In this document: positions 33,633-42,081 of the stretch, piece after piece
Layout: each line of letters starts with the position of its first letter
Numbering within the stretch: the stretch's first letter is position 1
NCBI RefSeq assembly: GCF_047974105.1
Contig: NZ_JBHYRS010000001.1
Coordinates: forward strand, 434,001-498,000
From: Mitsuokella sp047974105
GTDB taxonomy: Bacteria; Bacillota; Negativicutes; Selenomonadales; Selenomonadaceae
DNA: 64,000 nt
Direction: 5' to 3'
Made by a program: the position numbers and the translations under genes
Notes under the pieces: generated by a model
What the model was told of the DNA's origin: nothing
The model's input: only the letters and a program-made list of their open reading frames with translations
Database searches by the model: none

Positions 33633-35099
33633 TCAAAGAATCAGTCCCAGCCACTTCCAATACGTATTGGTCAGCAGCAGGATGGTCAGGTACGCAAAAA
33701 TCGTCAGTGGAATGCCCGTCTTGATGAAATCCTTGACTTCGAACGTGTCGGTACTGTAGGCAATCATATTCTGCGGGGCATTGACCGGCAGGATGAAGCC
33801 AAAACAGATCGTGTACTGCAGAATCATGACCATGCCGACAACATTGAGCGTTGTATTTTCCGCTGCTCCCTGCAGAACGGAGATGCAGATTGGGATCATG
33901 GCCGAAGAGAGGGCCGTGGCACTCGCAAAACCGAGATGTATGAGAATCAGGAACAGCGCGAGAATCGCGATAATGAACGTCGCCGAAGCATCGAAAAGTC
34001 CGAAGGAATTGACTATGACATGAGCAATCCACTCACCGGCTTTTGTCGAGAGAATTGTCGAACCAAGGCTGATGCCGACGCCGAACAGCAAAAGCGTGCC
34101 CCAGTTGATGCGCTCCTGCACTTCTTTCCACGTCATAATGCCGATGCCCGGCATCATCATGAGCGTGACGGCGACAATCGTCGTCGAAGAGGTGTCGAAA
34201 GGATGAACGATTTTTTCCGTAGCCCAGAAGAAGAGCAGGACAAGGGAAATGAACATGAGCTTCTTTTCATCTGTCTTCATGGGCCCCAGCGCCTTGAGTT
34301 CCTGCTCGATTTTTTCTTTGCCTCCCGGGATTTCCTTCATCTCAGGCGGCATGAGCTTGAGCAGTACGAAATAGAGCACGACACTCATGATGATGGCAAA
34401 AGGAGCTGCCGCAATAAACCAGTCAAGCCAGCTGATGGTCGTGCCGAGCTGCTTTTCGATAAAACCGAGAGCGACCATATTCTGCGCAGCTGCCGTCTTG
34501 ATGCCGACATTCCAGATGCTGTCAGCCTGCGCCACGGCAATGAGCATGATGGCCGCAAACTTGCTCTTGCGCGAAACACCGAAAACAGCGATGATGCCCA
34601 TGACGATTGGCACCATGCAGGAAACGCGCGCCGTCGTGCTCGGTACGAAGAAGCTCAGCACAAAGCCGACAAAGATGACGCCGGCGAGTACATGGTGCGT
34701 CTTGGCACCGATTTTGGAGAGGACGAACAGGGCAATGCGTTTATCAAGCCCCGTTTTCATCATGGCTGCCGCAATCAGCAGGGCTGCACCGACGAGAGCC
34801 AAGGCTGTGCTTGAAAAACCGGTCAGTGCCATCTTCAAGGCACCTGACGTGCCGAGCATCTTAGACGGATTGGCCATATTCGGCGCCGTGCCAAGCAAAA
34901 AGGCCATCAATGACATGATGATGCCGGCAGATACCGGATAAGAGACCGCTTCTGTCATCCAGATGATGACAGAAAAAATGAGAATTGCCAGCATGCGGTG
35001 TCCGGCCGTCGAAAGGTCCGGCGGCGTCGGAATCAAAAGCAGCAGGATGAGAACGAGAAAGCCCACAGGCAGCCCCATGCGGCTCAGATTTTTCTTCAT
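33633..35099 (-). CDS. DASS/SLC13-family sodium-coupled anion symporter
   Basis: A 488-residue membrane protein with about 12 helices. Features of divalent-anion:Na+ symporters include FFVPSTTARVSCMVPIVMG near residues 135-155, and the C-terminal SATALSSAMIPICISV and LPVNAPQNMIAYST segments. Substrates in the family are succinate, malate, citrate, tartrate or sulfate; the exact one is not deducible. The ATG follows GGGAGGAA. It is transcribed alone, with an unusual leader containing a terminator-like hairpin. Confidence 0.9.
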   Translation of the reverse strand: MKKNLSRMGLPVGFLVLILLLLIPTPPDLSTAGHRMLAILIFSVIIWMTEAVSYPVSAGIIMSLMAFLLGTAPNMANPSKMLGTSGALKMALTGFSSTALALVGAALLIAAAMMKTGLDKRIALFVLSKIGAKTHHVLAGVIFVGFVLSFFVPSTTARVSCMVPIVMGIIAVFGVSRKSKFAAIMLIAVAQADSIWNVGIKTAAAQNMVALGFIEKQLGTTISWLDWFIAAAPFAIIMSVVLYFVLLKLMPPEMKEIPGGKEKIEQELKALGPMKTDEKKLMFISLVLLFFWATEKIVHPFDTSSTTIVAVTLMMMPGIGIMTWKEVQERINWGTLLLFGVGISLGSTILSTKAGEWIAHVIVNSFGLFDASATFIIAILALFLILIHLGFASATALSSAMIPICISVLQGAAENTTLNVVGMVMILQYTICFGFILPVNAPQNMIAYSTDTFEVKDFIKTGIPLTIFAYLTILLLTNTYWKWLGLIL

Positions 35100-35143
35100 A
35101 GTACATTCCTCCCTAAAACATTTTCCCCTATTCATATATCCAT

Positions 35144-35175
35144 AAAAAAAGACAGTCCGCTCCCGACGAACCGTC
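35144..35175 (-). terminator. Attenuator-like hairpin in the DASS transporter leader
   Basis: A 10-pair stem (AGACGGTTCG with CGGACTGTCT, two G-T pairs) followed by seven T lies between the promoter and the start codon, about 45 bases before the ATG. It would stop transcription before the gene unless prevented, which suggests attenuation control. Confidence 0.6.
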
Positions 35176-35247
35176 TTCGCCACGATTGCAGTGCGCCATT
35201 GCACTTATATCGTATATTTATATATTATATGCTTAAGGTGTATATCT

Positions 35248-35294
35248 ATAATAGCGCAGAAAATATGTCTTGTCAATGTGTATGCCTGTATACA
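35248..35294 (-). promoter_or_regulatory. Promoter and candidate operator of the DASS transporter
   Basis: TTGACA (35271-35276) and TATTAT (35248-35253) on the minus strand have a 17-base spacer. An inverted repeat TGTAT-N6-ATACA at 35279-35294 lies just upstream of the -35 box, as expected for a regulator site. Confidence 0.65.
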
Positions 35295-35313
35295 TATAAT
35301 CATCTATCTGATA

Positions 35314-35349
35314 ACAAAAAATCGCCATATCGTAAAGATACAGCGATTT
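35314..35349 (-). terminator. Terminator after fhs
   Basis: A stem formed by AAATCGC-GTATC and GATAT-GCGATTT, followed by T residues on the minus strand, lies about 50 bases past the fhs stop. Confidence 0.75.
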
Positions 35350-35400
35350 CTGTTGCATGGGCGTGCTCATGCCCTTCGTCATTTGTGATCTTGGTGAGCT

Positions 35401-37068
35401 TTAGAAGAGGCCCGTGATCTTGCCGTTGACGTCAATGTCCATGTTCTCTGCAGCAGGATGCTTCGGCAGGCCCGGCATCGTCAGGATGTTGCCAGTCAGG
35501 GCCACGATGAAGCCGGCACCGGCACTTACACGCAATTCCTTAACCGTGATACGGAAGCCCGTCGGACGGCCGAGTTTCGTCGCATCATCCGACAGGGAAT
35601 ACTGCGTCTTGGCCATGCAGACCGGCATCTTGTCAAAGCCGAGTTCTTCAATCTCCTTAAGCTGTTTTTTGGCAGCCGGCGTGAAGTCAACACCATCGCC
35701 GCCGTAGATCTCGCGCGTGATTTTCTCAATCTTTGCGGGAATGCTCTCGTTAACATCGTAAATGAAATGGAAGTTGTTCGGCTTTTTCGTCGCAGCTTCG
35801 ACTTTGTCCGCAAGGGGCAGACCGCCTTCACCGCCCTTGGCCCAGACTTCGGAAAGAGCGACTTCCGCGCCGAGTTCGTTGCACTTCTTCTCGACAAAAT
35901 CGAGCTCTTCCTTCGTATCCGTCGGGAAGGCATTGATGGCCACGACAGCCGGCAGGCCGAACTTCTGGATATTCTCGATATGCTTCGTGAGGTTGGCAAT
36001 GCCTTTTTCAAGAGCGGCCATATCTACTTTGTTGAGTTCTTTCTTGTCAAGACCGCCGTGCATTTTCAGCGCGCGGACCGTGGCGACGATAACCACGGCA
36101 TCCGGCTTCAGGCCGGCAAAGCGGCATTTGATATCGAGGAATTTTTCCGCGCCGAGGTCCGCACCGAAGCCGGCCTCCGTGATGACATAATCCGCGAATT
36201 TCAGGGCAAATTTCGTCGCCATGACGCTGTTGCAGCCGTGGGCGATATTCGCGAACGGGCCGCCGTGAATGAAAGCAGGCGTGCCCTCAAGCGTCTGAAC
36301 GAGATTCGGCTTGATGGCGTCCTTGAAGAGCAGTGTCAGGGCCCCCGTGACATTGAGTTCCTTGGCGCGGATGGCACGGCCCGAACGGCTGTAGCCAATG
36401 ACGATTTCACCAAGGCGCTGTTTCATATCCTCGAGGTCTTTCGCGAGGCAGAGGATGGCCATCATTTCCGAGGCCACCGTGATATCAAAGCCCGTCTCGC
36501 GCGGCGTGCCGTGTGCCTTGCCGCCGAGGCCGATGACAACGTGGCGCAGGGCGCGGTCGTTGAGGTCCAGCACGCGCTTCCACGTGATGCGGCGCACATC
36601 GATGTCAAGGGCATTGCCCTGCTGGATGTGGTTGTCGATGACAGCTGCGAGCAGGTTATGAGCCGTTGTGATGGCGTGAAAGTCACCCGTAAAATGCAGG
36701 TTGATATCTTCCATCGGCACAACCTGGGCATAGCCGCCGCCGGCAGCGCCGCCCTTGAGGCCAAAGCACGGGCCAAGCGAAGGCTCGCGCAGAGCAACGG
36801 CCGTCTTTTTGCCCTGACGGTGGAACGCATCGGCAAGGCCGACACTTGTCGTCGTCTTGCCTTCGCCAGCCGGCGTCGGGTTGATAGCCGTTACGAGGAT
36901 GAGTTTGCCATTTGGTTTATCCTTGACACGTTCCCACGCAGACAGGGCGACTTTTGCCTTGTACTTGCCATAGAGCTCGAGTTCATCATCCGCGATGCCA
37001 AGCTTTGCGGCAATTTCTTGAATGGGGCGCATCTCGGCTTCCTGTGCGATCTCAACATCGGTTTTCAT
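35401..37068 (-). CDS. fhs: Formate--tetrahydrofolate ligase
   Basis: Fhs makes 10-formyl-THF from formate, THF and ATP. The P-loop TPAGEGKTTT is at residues 65-74, followed by the family blocks EPSLGPCFGLKGGAAGGGYAQ and FTGDFHAITTAHNLL. The C-terminus ends in GLPKHPAAENMDID. The length of 555 residues is standard. I start at the ATG with GGAGGT seven bases upstream; a longer frame reaches to 37110. It lies 49 bases downstream of folD, forming a formate-to-methylene-THF branch. Confidence 0.97.
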   Translation of the reverse strand: MKTDVEIAQEAEMRPIQEIAAKLGIADDELELYGKYKAKVALSAWERVKDKPNGKLILVTAINPTPAGEGKTTTSVGLADAFHRQGKKTAVALREPSLGPCFGLKGGAAGGGYAQVVPMEDINLHFTGDFHAITTAHNLLAAVIDNHIQQGNALDIDVRRITWKRVLDLNDRALRHVVIGLGGKAHGTPRETGFDITVASEMMAILCLAKDLEDMKQRLGEIVIGYSRSGRAIRAKELNVTGALTLLFKDAIKPNLVQTLEGTPAFIHGGPFANIAHGCNSVMATKFALKFADYVITEAGFGADLGAEKFLDIKCRFAGLKPDAVVIVATVRALKMHGGLDKKELNKVDMAALEKGIANLTKHIENIQKFGLPAVVAINAFPTDTKEELDFVEKKCNELGAEVALSEVWAKGGEGGLPLADKVEAATKKPNNFHFIYDVNESIPAKIEKITREIYGGDGVDFTPAAKKQLKEIEELGFDKMPVCMAKTQYSLSDDATKLGRPTGFRITVKELRVSAGAGFIVALTGNILTMPGLPKHPAAENMDIDVNGKITGLF

Positions 37069-37117
37069 TTCTGTACCTCCTGCAATTCGTAAGGGAAACA
37101 ACACTAACAATATTTAT

Positions 37118-37996
37118 TTATCGAAGCTGCATTTCTGCAGCGCGGACAACATTTTCCATGAGCATGGCGACGGTCAAAAGGCCGACGCCGCCCGGAACCG
37201 GCGTGATGGCACCGGCCACTTCTTTGACGCTTTCAAAATCCACATCGCCGACGAGCTTGCCTTTTGGATGTTCTTCATCGGGAGCAAGGCGGTTGATGCC
37301 AACATCAATGACCGTCGCTCCTTTTTTGACCATATCGGCCGTGACAAAGCGCGGACGGCCGACAGCTGCCACAAGGATATCGGCCTCGCGCGCGACAGCG
37401 GGCAAATCCTTCGTATGACTGTGACAGATCGTGACCGTCGCGTTTTTGCCGAGCAGAAGATGGAGCATCGGCTTGCCGACGATGTTGCTGCGGCCGATGA
37501 TGACAGCGCGCTGACCGTCCATCGGGATGCCCGCGAGCTCGAGCATGCGCAGGCAGCCGTACGGCGTGCAGGGCACGAGGCCCGGCTCCCCCGTCACGAG
37601 ACGGCCGACATTTACAGGATGAAAGCCATCGACATCCTTTTCCGGACGGATGCGCTCGAGGATTTCGGACTCATGTGCGGCAATCTGCTTGGGAAGCGGC
37701 AGCTGCACGAGAATACCGTGAATCTTCCTGTCATCATTGAGGGCATCAATTTTCGCGAGAAGTTCTTCCTTCGTCGTCGTCTCCGGCATCTCGATGACTT
37801 CGGAGTAAATGCCAAGGGCCTCGCAGGATTTGTGCTTGTTGCGCACATAGACCTGCGACGCGGGATTGCTGCCGACAATGATGACGGCCAGCCCCGGCTG
37901 CACGCCGTACTTCGCGTGAAGGGCCTCTGCCTTTTTCTTCGCATCTTCGCGGAACTGCTGGGCAAAGACCTTGCCTTCCAAAATACGAGCTGTCAT
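37118..37996 (-). CDS. folD: Bifunctional methylene-THF dehydrogenase / methenyl-THF cyclohydrolase
   Basis: FolD interconverts 10-formyl-, methenyl- and methylene-THF. The catalytic lysine lies in YVRNKHKSCEALGI near residues 51-64. QLPLPKQI and the Rossmann GRSNIVGKPMLHLLL near 168-182 are intact. The C-terminal PVPGGVGLLTVAML block is complete. The length of 292 residues is normal. It leads fhs and is 55 bases from ubiA upstream, with no terminator visible between. Confidence 0.97.
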   Translation of the reverse strand: MTARILEGKVFAQQFREDAKKKAEALHAKYGVQPGLAVIIVGSNPASQVYVRNKHKSCEALGIYSEVIEMPETTTKEELLAKIDALNDDRKIHGILVQLPLPKQIAAHESEILERIRPEKDVDGFHPVNVGRLVTGEPGLVPCTPYGCLRMLELAGIPMDGQRAVIIGRSNIVGKPMLHLLLGKNATVTICHSHTKDLPAVAREADILVAAVGRPRFVTADMVKKGATVIDVGINRLAPDEEHPKGKLVGDVDFESVKEVAGAITPVPGGVGLLTVAMLMENVVRAAEMQLR

Positions 37997-38051
37997 AGAA
38001 TCACCTTTCCTATCTCTCTATCTCTGAAAAAAGCAAAAACAAAAGTAGATG

Positions 38052-38900
38052 TCAGATATAGAAACTCAGCCAGGTACAAACAAAGATGGCAACAGAAACG
38101 ATGCCATTGCGCATGAAGTACCGCTGTGTCACGCGGGAAAAATCTGTGGGGCTCACAATCTGATGCTGGTAATAGAGCGTACCGCCGGCAATGCCGACGC
38201 CGATAAAATACAGGAAATCCAGATTCATCATAATGCCTACCGTAAAAAAACACAAGATGCAGATGATGTGCAGAGCATCCGCAATGCGGAAGGCCCCAGC
38301 GGCCCCATAGCTCACGGCCAGAGAGTGAAGTCCCTGAGAGCGGTCAAACTCCTCGTCCTGTGCGCCGTACATCGCGTCAAACGCGCCAATCCAGAGGGCC
38401 ACAGCAATGCAGAGCACAATGAGGGGCATGGATATCGTGCCGCTGACGCCAACCCAGCCGCCCGCCGGTGCCATGGCAATCGCCAGTCCCAAAAAGAGAT
38501 GCACCCAGCCCGTCACGCGCTTCATGAAGGGATAAATAATGAACGGAATCGCGGCTAATGGCAGCAGATAAATGCAGATGGGCTGCAGCTGCAGAACCGA
38601 AAGCACCATGAGCACGAGACAGATGACGATAAACACCAGCGCCTCGCGCTTGGAGATTTTCCCTGCCACCATCGCGCGGTAAGCCATGCGCGGCTGCTGG
38701 CTGTCATATTTGAGGTCCGCCCAGTTGTCGATGGCCATCGCTGCCGCGCGGCCTGTCGTAATAGCCATGGCAATCCAGAATAAATCGAGGAGGCGCGGAT
38801 GGCCCCCCGCTGCCAGTACGGCGCCCATAAAGGCGAACGGCAGGTCAAAAATCGTGTGGTGCAGAGCAACATTATTGATATGTGCCTTGATGGAAATCAA
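38052..38900 (-). CDS. ubiA: UbiA-family prenyltransferase (MqnP/4-hydroxybenzoate polyprenyltransferase-like)
   Basis: A polytopic membrane enzyme of about 282 residues that attaches a polyprenyl chain to an aromatic ring for quinone synthesis. The first Asp-rich motif reads DNWADLKYD near residues 58-66 and the second DAMYGAQDEEFD near 182-193. I favour a TTG start that overlaps the ubiD stop as TTGA, with AAGGAG 11 bases upstream; a GTG at 38921 is the alternative. It is coupled to ubiD, and the pair fits menaquinone ring maturation. Confidence 0.9.
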   Translation of the reverse strand: MISIKAHINNVALHHTIFDLPFAFMGAVLAAGGHPRLLDLFWIAMAITTGRAAAMAIDNWADLKYDSQQPRMAYRAMVAGKISKREALVFIVICLVLMVLSVLQLQPICIYLLPLAAIPFIIYPFMKRVTGWVHLFLGLAIAMAPAGGWVGVSGTISMPLIVLCIAVALWIGAFDAMYGAQDEEFDRSQGLHSLAVSYGAAGAFRIADALHIICILCFFTVGIMMNLDFLYFIGVGIAGGTLYYQHQIVSPTDFSRVTQRYFMRNGIVSVAIFVCTWLSFYI

Positions 38901-40357
38901 TCGAGTCCAAGCTCCTTCCACTTCGCGTCAACCCTGGCCTTGATATTCTCAGACATCGCGATTTCATCCGGCCACTGACGGCTGTGTCCTTCTTCCGGCC
39001 ACGTCTTCGTCGCATCGATGCCGAGCTTGGCACCCCATTTGGCCATCGGCGAAGAATGGTCGAGCACGTCGAGCGGCCCCTCGACGATTTCGAGATCATG
39101 CTTGGCATCAATATTATTGAAGACACGCCAGGCGACTTCGCTGATATCCTGCACATCGACATGAGAGTCGACGACGATGATCATCTTGACATTCATCATC
39201 TGCCCCATGCCCCAGAGCGCATGCATGACTTTTCTGGCCTGCATCGGATACGATTTCTTGATGGAAACGATACAGCAGTCGTGGAAAACACCCTCAAGCG
39301 GCATGTTGATATCGATGATTTCCGGCTGCATCTGCTGCAGCAGCGGCAGGAAGATGCGTTCCGTGGCTTTCGCGAGAAAGCAGTCCTCCATCGGCGGCTT
39401 GCCGACAACCGTGGCCGAATAAATCGCATCTTTGCGGTGCGTGATGGCCGTGATGTGGAAAACCGGATAATCATCGGCCAGCGAATAATAGCCCGTGTGG
39501 TCGCCAAACGGGCCTTCGCGGCGCATTTCATCCGTCTTGACGTAACCCTCGAGGATGATTTCGGCCGTGGCCGGCACCTCGATGTCAACGGTCTTGCACT
39601 TGACCATTTCGACGGATTTATGGCGCAGGAAGCCGGCAAAGACCATCTCATCGATATCGCGCGGCAGCGGCGCCGTCGCCGCATACGTCACGACAGGGTC
39701 CGTGCCAATGGCCACAGCTGCCTCAATGCGGTCGCCGCCCGCGGCCTTCATGTCGCGAAAATTCTCCGCGCCGTTCTTGTGAATGTGCCAGTGCATGCCC
39801 GTCGTGCGGCTGTCGTATTTCTGCAGACGGTACATACCGACATTGCGCTTGCCCGTCTTTGGATTTTTCGTAAAGACGAGCGGCAGCGTCACAAACGGAC
39901 CGCCGTCATCCGGCCAGCACTTGAGGATAGGAATATCATCGAGGCTCGGATTTTCCGTCTCGACGACTTCCTGACACGGTGCATGTTTGACGTATTTCGG
40001 GAAATTGATAGCCCGTTTAATCATCGGGATCATCGTGACAACGCTCATTTTATTCTGCAAAGACACATACGGCAGCTTCATCATCTCGCGCAGTTCATCG
40101 GCCACATCATCGAGCTTTTCAACGCCGAGAGCCATGGCCATGCGCTCATAACTGCCAAACGCATTCATGAGCACCGGCATCTTCGACCCCTTGACGTTCT
40201 CGAAAAGCAGAGCGACATTCTTTTCGCCCTTCATCTTCGAAACGCGGTCCGTGATTTCCGTAATCTCAAGCTCCGGGTCTACTTCTGTCTTAATGCGTTT
40301 CAAGAGACCTTTGCTCTCAAGGTCTGCCATAAATTCGCGCAAATCCTTGTATGCCAA
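38897..40357 (-). CDS. ubiD: UbiD family decarboxylase
   Basis: UbiD enzymes are prenylated-FMN-dependent decarboxylases of aromatic or quinone-precursor acids. The 486-residue protein begins MAYKDLREFMADLESKGLLK and has ENVKGSKMPVLMNAFGS and EGPFGDHTGYYS near residue 275, the conserved active-site region. The UbiX partner that makes the cofactor is not in the window. The start is TTG with AGGAGG eight bases upstream. It lies behind tatC and overlaps ubiA, supporting a menaquinone pathway role, perhaps on a futalosine product. Confidence 0.93.
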   Translation of the reverse strand: MAYKDLREFMADLESKGLLKRIKTEVDPELEITEITDRVSKMKGEKNVALLFENVKGSKMPVLMNAFGSYERMAMALGVEKLDDVADELREMMKLPYVSLQNKMSVVTMIPMIKRAINFPKYVKHAPCQEVVETENPSLDDIPILKCWPDDGGPFVTLPLVFTKNPKTGKRNVGMYRLQKYDSRTTGMHWHIHKNGAENFRDMKAAGGDRIEAAVAIGTDPVVTYAATAPLPRDIDEMVFAGFLRHKSVEMVKCKTVDIEVPATAEIILEGYVKTDEMRREGPFGDHTGYYSLADDYPVFHITAITHRKDAIYSATVVGKPPMEDCFLAKATERIFLPLLQQMQPEIIDINMPLEGVFHDCCIVSIKKSYPMQARKVMHALWGMGQMMNVKMIIVVDSHVDVQDISEVAWRVFNNIDAKHDLEIVEGPLDVLDHSSPMAKWGAKLGIDATKTWPEEGHSRQWPDEIAMSENIKARVDAKWKELGLD

Positions 40358-40403
40358 GAAAATTCCTCCTTACATTTCCCAATAATTTCTGCACCTTGCA
40401 CTC

Positions 40404-41204
40404 TTAATTCCGCAATATGTAGCGGACAATGAAATAGCCCACCTCGTAAAGCACAATCATCGGCAGGGCAATCATCGACTGCGTAAAGACATCCGGCGTC
40501 GGCGTGATGATGGCACCAGCGACAAAGGCCAGAAAGATGACAATACGCTGGTACTTCTTGAGGATGGCCGAAGTCAGGATGCCCATCTTGCCGAGAATCG
40601 TAATGATGAGCGGCAGCTCAAACACGAAACCGAACGGCAGCACAAAGGTAATAACAAAGTCAAAATACTTATTGACCGAAAACAGCGCCTGCAGTTCATC
40701 ATTGCCAAAGCCCATAAAGAAGCGGATGCCGGCTGGCAGCACGAGGAAAAACGAAAACGATAATCCTGCAAAGAACAGGATGACCGAGACCGGTACAACG
40801 ATGCCGAGCACCATGCGTTCCTTACGCGTCAAAGCCGGCAGGAAAAAACGCCATACCTGATAAAATACGATGGGCAGGGCCATGAGGAAGCCGGCTACTA
40901 CGGCAACCTTCAAATACGTGAAAAAAGCTTCCGATGGCTGCATATAGTAAAGTTTGCCGGCCGGCAGTGTCAAATAATGCATGATCTCATCGATGAAGTA
41001 ATAACCGACACAGCTGCCAAGGCCGATTGCGATCAGGCATTTTATCAGGCGGCTGCGCAGTTCGGTAAGATGCGCAACAAGAGACATCGTGCCATCATCA
41101 TCGGGCTCCATGTCCTGCGCGGCCTCTGCGCTCTGTACGGCAGTCTCCCTCTGCTGCGGAGCTTCTATTTCTTCAAATTGTCTTTCTTCTGCCATTTCTG
41201 CCAT
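40404..41204 (-). CDS. tatC: Sec-independent protein translocase TatC
   Basis: TatC recognises twin-arginine signal peptides and nucleates the Tat translocon. The 266-residue protein has a charged, poorly conserved N-terminal extension of about 38 residues, then the TatC core starting MSLVAHLTELRSRLIKCLIA with six membrane helices and the conserved LPAGIRFFMGFG region. It follows a tatA gene by 18 bases and forms a Tat operon. The extension is Glu/Ala/Gln rich and unusual but not disruptive. Confidence 0.95.
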   Translation of the reverse strand: MAEMAEERQFEEIEAPQQRETAVQSAEAAQDMEPDDDGTMSLVAHLTELRSRLIKCLIAIGLGSCVGYYFIDEIMHYLTLPAGKLYYMQPSEAFFTYLKVAVVAGFLMALPIVFYQVWRFFLPALTRKERMVLGIVVPVSVILFFAGLSFSFFLVLPAGIRFFMGFGNDELQALFSVNKYFDFVITFVLPFGFVFELPLIITILGKMGILTSAILKKYQRIVIFLAFVAGAIITPTPDVFTQSMIALPMIVLYEVGYFIVRYILRN

Positions 41205-41222
41205 GAATACCTCTTATCCTGA

Positions 41223-41441
41223 TCACTTCTGCTCGTCTTTTTTCGGCGGGATTTCTTTCGTCTGTGCCGTGACATCAATCATCTTGTCGTCGGCTTTTTT
41301 ATCCTCTTCTGCACTTGCTGATTTGAATTCGCGAATGCTCTTGCCAAGCGCCTTGCCAACATCCGGCAGTTTGCCCGGTCCGAAGATGACAAGACCGATA
41401 ATCAAGATGAGCACGAGTTCCGGTACGCCTAATCCAAACAT
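41223..41441 (-). CDS. tatA: Twin-arginine translocase subunit TatA
   Basis: A 72-residue TatA: one N-terminal membrane helix (PELVLILIIGLVIFGPGKLP, residues 7-26) with the conserved FGPGKLP hinge, an amphipathic helix and a charged Lys/Asp/Glu tail. I start at the ATG with AGGAGG upstream; a longer frame has no ribosome-binding site. It lies directly before tatC. Confidence 0.93.
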   Translation of the reverse strand: MFGLGVPELVLILIIGLVIFGPGKLPDVGKALGKSIREFKSASAEEDKKADDKMIDVTAQTKEIPPKKDEQK

Positions 41442-41558
41442 AATATTTCCTCCTAAAATAAAAATATGTGAATACATGCTATCGTCTGCGCAAAGCAGAC
41501 CAGCAGGACTTTCATCCAGCTCTTATAATCTCAATTTATATCATAATAACTAAGAAAG

Positions 41559-41584
41559 AAAAACGGGCGCAAAAAACTGCGCCC
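41559..41584 (-). terminator. Terminator between the two tatA-type genes
   Basis: A GGGCGCA/TGCGCCC stem with a six-base T-rich loop is followed by GTTTTTC on the minus strand, just past the second tatA-type gene. Confidence 0.75.
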
Positions 41585-41588
41585 TGCC

Positions 41589-42008
41589 TCAAGCTTCTTT
41601 GTTCTCTTTGCCTGACGGCTCTTTTTTTGCCTGTGCCTCCGCAATCTGCTGACGGACGCTGTCCTGTGTCGGTGCCTGATAGACAGGTGATGCAGGCTTT
41701 GCCTCCGCTGCAGGGGCTGCCGTGCTGCCCTGCGGTGCGTTTTTGTCTGCGGCCGCTGGTTTTGCAGCTGCAGGAGCTGCTGCCTGCTGCGCTGCAGGGG
41801 CTGCGGGCGGCGGTGTCTGCTGCGCTGCCGGACGCTGCGGCTGATTCTCCGGTGCGTTGATAGCCTGTGATAAGGCATTTGACGCCTTACGGAATTCACG
41901 AATGCCCTTGCCGAGCGTGCGGCCCATCTCCGGCAGCTTGCCGGGACCAAATACGATGAGCCCGATGATCAGGATGAGCACGAGCTCCGGTACGCCAATT
42001 CCAAACAT
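41589..42008 (-). CDS. tatA: TatA/TatB-type translocase subunit with Ala/Pro/Gln-rich tail
   Basis: The N-terminus MFGIGVPELVLILIIGLIVFG and the FGPGKLPEMGRTLGKGIREF hinge and amphipathic helix are TatA-like. After residue 50 an approximately 90-residue low-complexity tail rich in Ala, Pro and Gln follows, unlike the short TatA downstream. It may be a second TatA or a TatB substitute. The ATG follows GGAGGAAC. A terminator separates it from the tatA-tatC operon, so levels can differ. Confidence 0.85.
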   Translation of the reverse strand: MFGIGVPELVLILIIGLIVFGPGKLPEMGRTLGKGIREFRKASNALSQAINAPENQPQRPAAQQTPPPAAPAAQQAAAPAAAKPAAADKNAPQGSTAAPAAEAKPASPVYQAPTQDSVRQQIAEAQAKKEPSGKENKEA

Positions 42009-42081
42009 AATGTTCCTCCGTCAATGAATCTCTATTACCTTCTGTCTTCTATTTTCATGCCTATTGCACGCAAAATCAATG

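Noticed and set aside
35458..37092. Long plus-strand open frame opposite fhs
   Set aside because: It is the antisense shadow of a clearly assigned gene in GC-rich DNA and has no ribosome-binding site or family features.
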